Of a DNA stretch of 17,969 bases, positions 10,101-16,100 are shown in pieces (within the stretch, counting starts at the first letter, position 1; the number at the start of each line of letters is the position of its first letter). Under the pieces are notes generated by a model that ran no database searches, was not told the DNA's origin, and saw only the letters and a list, made by a program, of their open reading frames with translations. The stretch lies in assembly GCA_027622115.1 (NCBI GenBank), contig JAQBZS010000023.1, forward strand, positions 1 through 17,969, given 5' to 3'. The translations under genes and the position numbers were made by a program. This stretch comes from Planctomycetota bacterium. GTDB lineage: Bacteria; Planctomycetota; Planctomycetia; Planctomycetales; Planctomycetaceae.

Positions 10101-13100
10101 GGACGGCGCGACAGCCCAAGAGATACGCGACTTGGTGAACAACTCGGTGGCGGCCCCGTATTTTCAGGCCAGCGTTGCGAACAGCGGCGATCTCGGCAAG
10201 ACACTCGAAGTCTTCAAGCCACCGGTTCTTAGCGGCGGTGTTACCAATACGACCAAGGGGTCAATTTCCGTCGCAGGCATTACATTCGAAGAGAAAAACG
10301 CCAACCAAAATCCGCAATCAATTCAGATCGTCTTCACGCCGGCTGGGGGCGTTAATCCCGTAGTCACGATTTCCAACACACGGGTGAGTATTAAATTCAA
10401 TCGTCTAAGATTCAATACAGTTGGCGAATTGCTTGTTGCGTTGAATGCCAACGCCCGGCTCAAAGCACTTTTCACGATGACCTTGGCCGTTCCTGCATCC
10501 ACAGCGGTCCCGACATCCGAAATCAGGGCAACCTTGGTTCCGAGCAATGGAAACGGTGTCCGCGCGACGGCGTCCATCGCCCTGCCAGGTGGTAACAACG
10601 ACTTAATCGTGACCGCCAATGAGCAAAAACTCGGGGCTGCATACAACGACGCCAAGATTGTCTTTTCGAACACCGGAACAGTCACCGATCCCAGCAAAGT
10701 CATTGTTACCTGGGACAGTGTTGCAAGAACCCTGACATTCGATGTGGCTGCCACGACCACCGCCGCACAGGTTGTCGACGCGATCGCCAATCCTTCGACG
10801 ACTCTTGCCAAAGCCGCCGCAGCACTGTTTTCGGTGGCGCTCGATACCTCGGAAACCGGCGGCAACAACGGCAGTGGTAGCATCACGCTCAATTCGTTTA
10901 GCACGGTCGGCGGCACGGACAGCGTGACAAATCCGGCTGCCGTCGCTGCCAGTACGGTGGTCCCGGTTCCCGGCGACAACAATGACTTGAAAGTCGAGGC
11001 CAGGACTAAGGGTGCCGATTTCAATGGAGCGATCAGCTTTATCAATAGTGGTCGCTCAACAAAGGCGGGCGAAGTCTTTGTCGCCTGGAACTCGGGAAAC
11101 CGTGTTCTTACGTTTGATATCAACAAGACCACGACCGCGCAACATGTCGTGGACGCCATGACAGCCGGCACTGCTTTTGCAGACAAGCAAAATGCCGCCG
11201 CACTCGCGTTATTCGAAGTCACACTCGACAAGTCCGTGGAAACCGAAAACACCGGTGCTGGCAATTTTGAGCAGGTCGCGGTGGGCGTGGTGACCGCGGG
11301 CGGCAGCAATGCGTTGAGGTGGACGGAATACGGGGACGCACTTCCGAATGCCCTAGTCACGGATCTGCATTTTGTGCCTCCGAAGCATGAGGCTGGCAAA
11401 CTGGTGTCGGGCTCGGATGTCTTACTCATCGGCCTTCGCGGGCGCGGCGTGTTCAAGTTGGATGACGCACAGTCAGATCTGCTGACGCCGTCCGTACTGG
11501 AAGTTACGGCGCGAGCCACCGGCAGCACGATTCTCTTGCGGCTGGATCCGAATCAGCCGAGTGCTCTGGAACAGCGGTTGGAAGTGCTCGTCGATGGTGT
11601 GCGGCTGGATGATCGCACTTTTCCTTTGGCGGCCTTGGAACAGATCAAGATCAACGGCCAGGCGGGGCACGACGTCCTACTCATCGATGCGCGGCTGCGA
11701 CTGACGGACGGCATTTTCTTTGACGGCGGTGCTGGTCATAACGAGATCATCTTGTTGGGTCAGTCGGGAGACAGCTTGATCAGCGTGGCACCGTTGGTGG
11801 ATGCCAACACCGGGGCGGCCTTGCAACGCAGCGGACAAATGCAGATTGGCGGATCCGTTGCTGCGTCTGACCCAGCCTTGCGTGTCACCTTTAGCAATCT
11901 CGACGCTTTGCAGGCGAATACCGGCGACAGCGACGACGCGAAGCTGAAGAAGGCGCTCGTTGGACTACAGGGACTCAAAGATACGCGCGAGCTAACCACG
12001 GCCTTCCAGAGCCGACTTGGACCGCTGCCGGTTGTCGGTCATTCAGTCACTCGTGTTCTGGATGCATCAACGGCGGCACCATTGCCGGCACCTGGCAATC
12101 CAGAAGACCCGCGTCTGTTTCGGACCGATCTGCTTGTCGGTGCATTGGGTCCGGATGAACAAGGCGGCGGTTTTTCGTCGATTTTCGAACGACTCTTTGC
12201 ACTTGGTGATCTTGGCCTCGACGGCGAAGGCTTCTCGGCCCCACTCAGTTTGGAGGACTTGGCCCAGCGCCTGGACGCGCTCGACGACAACGTCGGGAAC
12301 GTCATCCTCACGGAGTTGGGCGACACGTTCACCATCGACATGACGATCGACCGAAACTTCGAGGCGACGATGGACGTGGCGCTCGATGCACTGGGCGGTA
12401 CGTTGGCTCTGCGCGGCAACCTGGACTTGAGCGCCGACGTGGTGGCCCATGTGGTCTTCGGCGTGGATGAAGACGGCTTCTTTATTCAGGAAACGGCTGA
12501 TGGTGATCATGCGGTGGTTGTCAGAAATCTCCACCTGATGGGTGATCTGAGTATTGGCGGCGGAGCGGGGTTGGTCACGCTCGATGTCACTAATGCCGAA
12601 CTGGGTTTGGATCCGAGCGTGGAGCTCGTGCTGGGATTGAACGAGCCTGGGGCCGATCCGTTTACCGGCGAGACCGATGGGAAAATTCGTCTTTACGAAC
12701 TTTCGGCCCCAACGCTCGACATGTTCGATGTCGAGATTGCCGGCAATCACTCGGATGCGATCGACGACCTGACATTCAGCGTGGACGTCACGGTGGATTC
12801 CGTGTTCGGAACGACGCCGACAAAGAATTTCAGCTTCGCTTGGAACGATATCACGGACTTGACGAGTCTCTCGATCAGCGGCACCGGGGTGACCTATGTG
12901 CGGCAACGGATCCATGATCTCTCTGTTGGGCTCAAGGACGGGCTGAGCAATCTTGAAAAGCAAGCGGAAATGCTTTCCGCCGAGATCAATGGCAATCCGG
13001 CACTGAATGTCGAACTGCCGGTGATCAACAGATCGCTCGCCAGCGTGCTTGATGTGGGAGACGAAATCGAAACCGTGCTGAACGCGGGACGAGTCGTCAG

Positions 13101-16100
13101 TGATTACCTGTCGCGAGTGGACTCGACTGTCCATCAACTCGCTATCAGTCATGACAGCGGCGTTTACATTCTCAGTGATGGAACGGACTACGCCACGCTG
13201 CCTTTCGACGCGACAGCAGGTCAGATTCTGGCAGCCCTGGAGTCGTTTGCGAGCATTGAAACCGGCTCGTTGCGCGTGACCGGCAGAGACGGCTATTTCC
13301 AGATCGAATCGGCGAGTCCGCTCGCCACACTGCCCGCGCTGCAGGTGCTTGTGGAAACCGAGGCGACTTTGGAGGGCGACCTGCTCACCGTTACCGGCAC
13401 GAGCGGTGCCTATGTCCTCGCTGTTGGCACGGACTACGCCACGCTTCCGTGGAATGCGTCTGCCGAGGCCTCGATCGCCGGCGACGTGCTGACGGTGACC
13501 GGAATGAGCGGCAGCTATGTGTTGAGCGATGGTACGGACTTTGTCGCCGTGCCTTGGGATGCGGACGCGGACTATGTGCGTTTCGCCTTGGAAAAACTGG
13601 CGAGCATTGGTGCCGGCAACGTCAGTGTGACGGGCACCGATGGGAGCTTTCAGATTGCGGCGCAGGGTGGCCTTGGCGGCCTGCCGGCGCTCAGTGTGGC
13701 GACCACTGCAAACTTGATTCAGGCTTCGCTTGAAGAGTTCGCGGGTATTGGTGCGGGCAACGTCACGGTGACGGAAGTTGCTGGTAGCTTTCAGATCACG
13801 TTTTCCGGCCCAGCTGTGGGAACCACGCTGACGCTGGTCGAAGACGCCGGTGCGTCTCTCATGCTGGACGCGTTTTCGAGTACCGACGACTTGCGGATCG
13901 CGGCGACTAGCGGCTCGTACGTGCTCAGTGACGGCACGGATCTCGTGGCACTGCCGTGGAATGCCGATCAGGATCAGATTCAGGCCGCGCTCGAGAATTT
14001 CGCCAGTATCGGTGCCGGCAACATTACGGTGGTCGGTTCGGGTGGGACGTTCCAGATTGTCTCGCAAGCGGATCTGGTCACGTTGCCGCCGCTCGAAGTT
14101 CTCTCGCTTGCCAAGATCAGCGACGAAATCACGCTCGCACCCGGCGGGGCGGTTAGTTCGCAGACACTGACGATTACCGGAGCCAGCGGGGCCTATGTGC
14201 TCAAGGCTGGAACGGACCGTGTCGGGCTCGCGTGGAACGCCGATGCGGCACAGATTCAAGCGGCTCTCGAAACGTTTGCGAACATCGAACCAGGCGACGT
14301 GACCGTGACCGGTACGGCCGGCAACTTCCAGATCGTGTTTGCGGACTCCTTCACCACCCCGCCCGATTTGCAGTTGGAAACGGACGCGCTCGCCAACATC
14401 AAATTGGATGTCATCTCGATCGACTTCGAATTCCCGACGGTTCAAGAAATCGTGGACCTGTTGAATGAGAAATTGAACGACGAATTGAGTGAGCGTTTGG
14501 CGGGAACGCCGGTGACGATCCAGGGTGGACTGGACTTGGACGAGAAGGTTCTGAAGTTCGACATCCAAGCCGAGTTGTCGGCGGAAGTGACGGCTCCCAT
14601 CGATTTGGGGAGCGGCTTCACGGATCTCGGTTTGACGCTCACCGGCAACGCGGACGTCGATCTGTCCGTGGGGCTCAATCTCGATTTCACACTGGGTCTC
14701 GATCTGGCCAACATGGCCACGTCCACGCCATTGAACATCGTGCGTCCGACGGCCGACGACTTCTTTGTGGAATTCCATGAGGTCCAAGCCACCGGTAGCG
14801 TGCAAGTCTACGACCTCGACCTCGCCGTGGGCGCGGCCTCGGGAAACACAGCCGCCGGTCTGGCGATCGAGGACGGTCGAATCTCGCTGGATGCCGCCGT
14901 GGACGTCGAATTCAACGACGCCGATGGCGACGGGAAAATTCGCTACAGCGACCTCAACACGATCGTTTCCAACATCACGTTCACCCCCAGCGCCGTGTTC
15001 GAAATGGAACTGCCCATCCAGGGCATGTTGACCACGCCGAACGTCGAGATGGACGGACTGCTCACGATCACGGTTCCGCCGTATGACTTGTTTGCCAGCT
15101 CGCCGCGCAGCTTCAAGCTGGTGCCGAGCGACGCTGCTGTCACGCTGAACGTTTCGCAAGAACTCGCCTCGGTGGACTTCGACAGCACGGTCGTGGCCAG
15201 TCTGGACAGCAGCAATTTGCTGAAGGTCACCGGCACCAGCGGCCAATACTTTGTCAGCGATGGATCGGCGGTTGTGGCGTTGGCGTTCGATGCGACGGAA
15301 GACGACATCCGGGGCGCGCTGGAATCGTTGCCGGGTATCGGGTCCGGCAATGTGGCGGTGAGCGAGGTCATCGGTGTGCCGGGCAACTTCCAGATTGACG
15401 CGGCGGGTGGTCTGACGGAACTCCCGACGCTCACTGTTTCGAGCGGCCACCGACTGACGGTCAACGGAGACAGCGGCGCGTATGTCCTGTCAGATGGCAC
15501 GGACTTCGCCGCACTGTCTCACGATGCGAATGCCGCTCAGATTCAAGCGGCCCTCGAGGCGTTTCCCAGCATCGGAGCTGGCAAGGTCACCGTGACGGAC
15601 GACGCTGGCACGTTCCAGATCGCGCCGGCGGACGACCTCAACACTCTGCCCGTGCTGGAATTGGTTTCGACCAAAGCCAACGCCACGGTTGCGGAGAACC
15701 TATTGACGGTCACCGGCAAGGGCGGTGTCTATGTCCTCACCGTGCTCACGAATGACGTCGTGACCGGCTACGCCGCTCTGCCGTACGACGCGACGAAATC
15801 ACAAATTGCAGCCGCTCTGTTGGCCGTCGGTGGTGGGTCCACGGTCGAAAAACTGTCGTCGCCGCCTGCGTTTGATTTGACGCTCAGTGGCAGCCTGACG
15901 ATCGCCGATTACTTCCATGCCAGCGGAGATTTCGCGTTCTCATCGGCTCGCTCAGATCTGATTCGCAGCGACGGGACGCTGTTCAAGGATGCCAGCTACC
16001 AAGTTGTTAGCGGGATGGGGATCGACATTTTTGCTGGGAACGCGCCCGGCGCCGATCCGACGGCGCCCGGTGCCATCGGCCTGTCTCTCGAAGACATCGA

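Noticed and set aside
12067..15450. A 1,127-codon open frame on the minus strand
   Set aside because: It lies wholly opposite the giant gene, whose frame shows clear domains and repeats here. Its translation is a monotonous His/Arg/Gln/Asp-rich sequence, as expected when a GC-rich repetitive coding strand is read backwards. Similar long shadows occur at 10323-11528 and 15952-17112.
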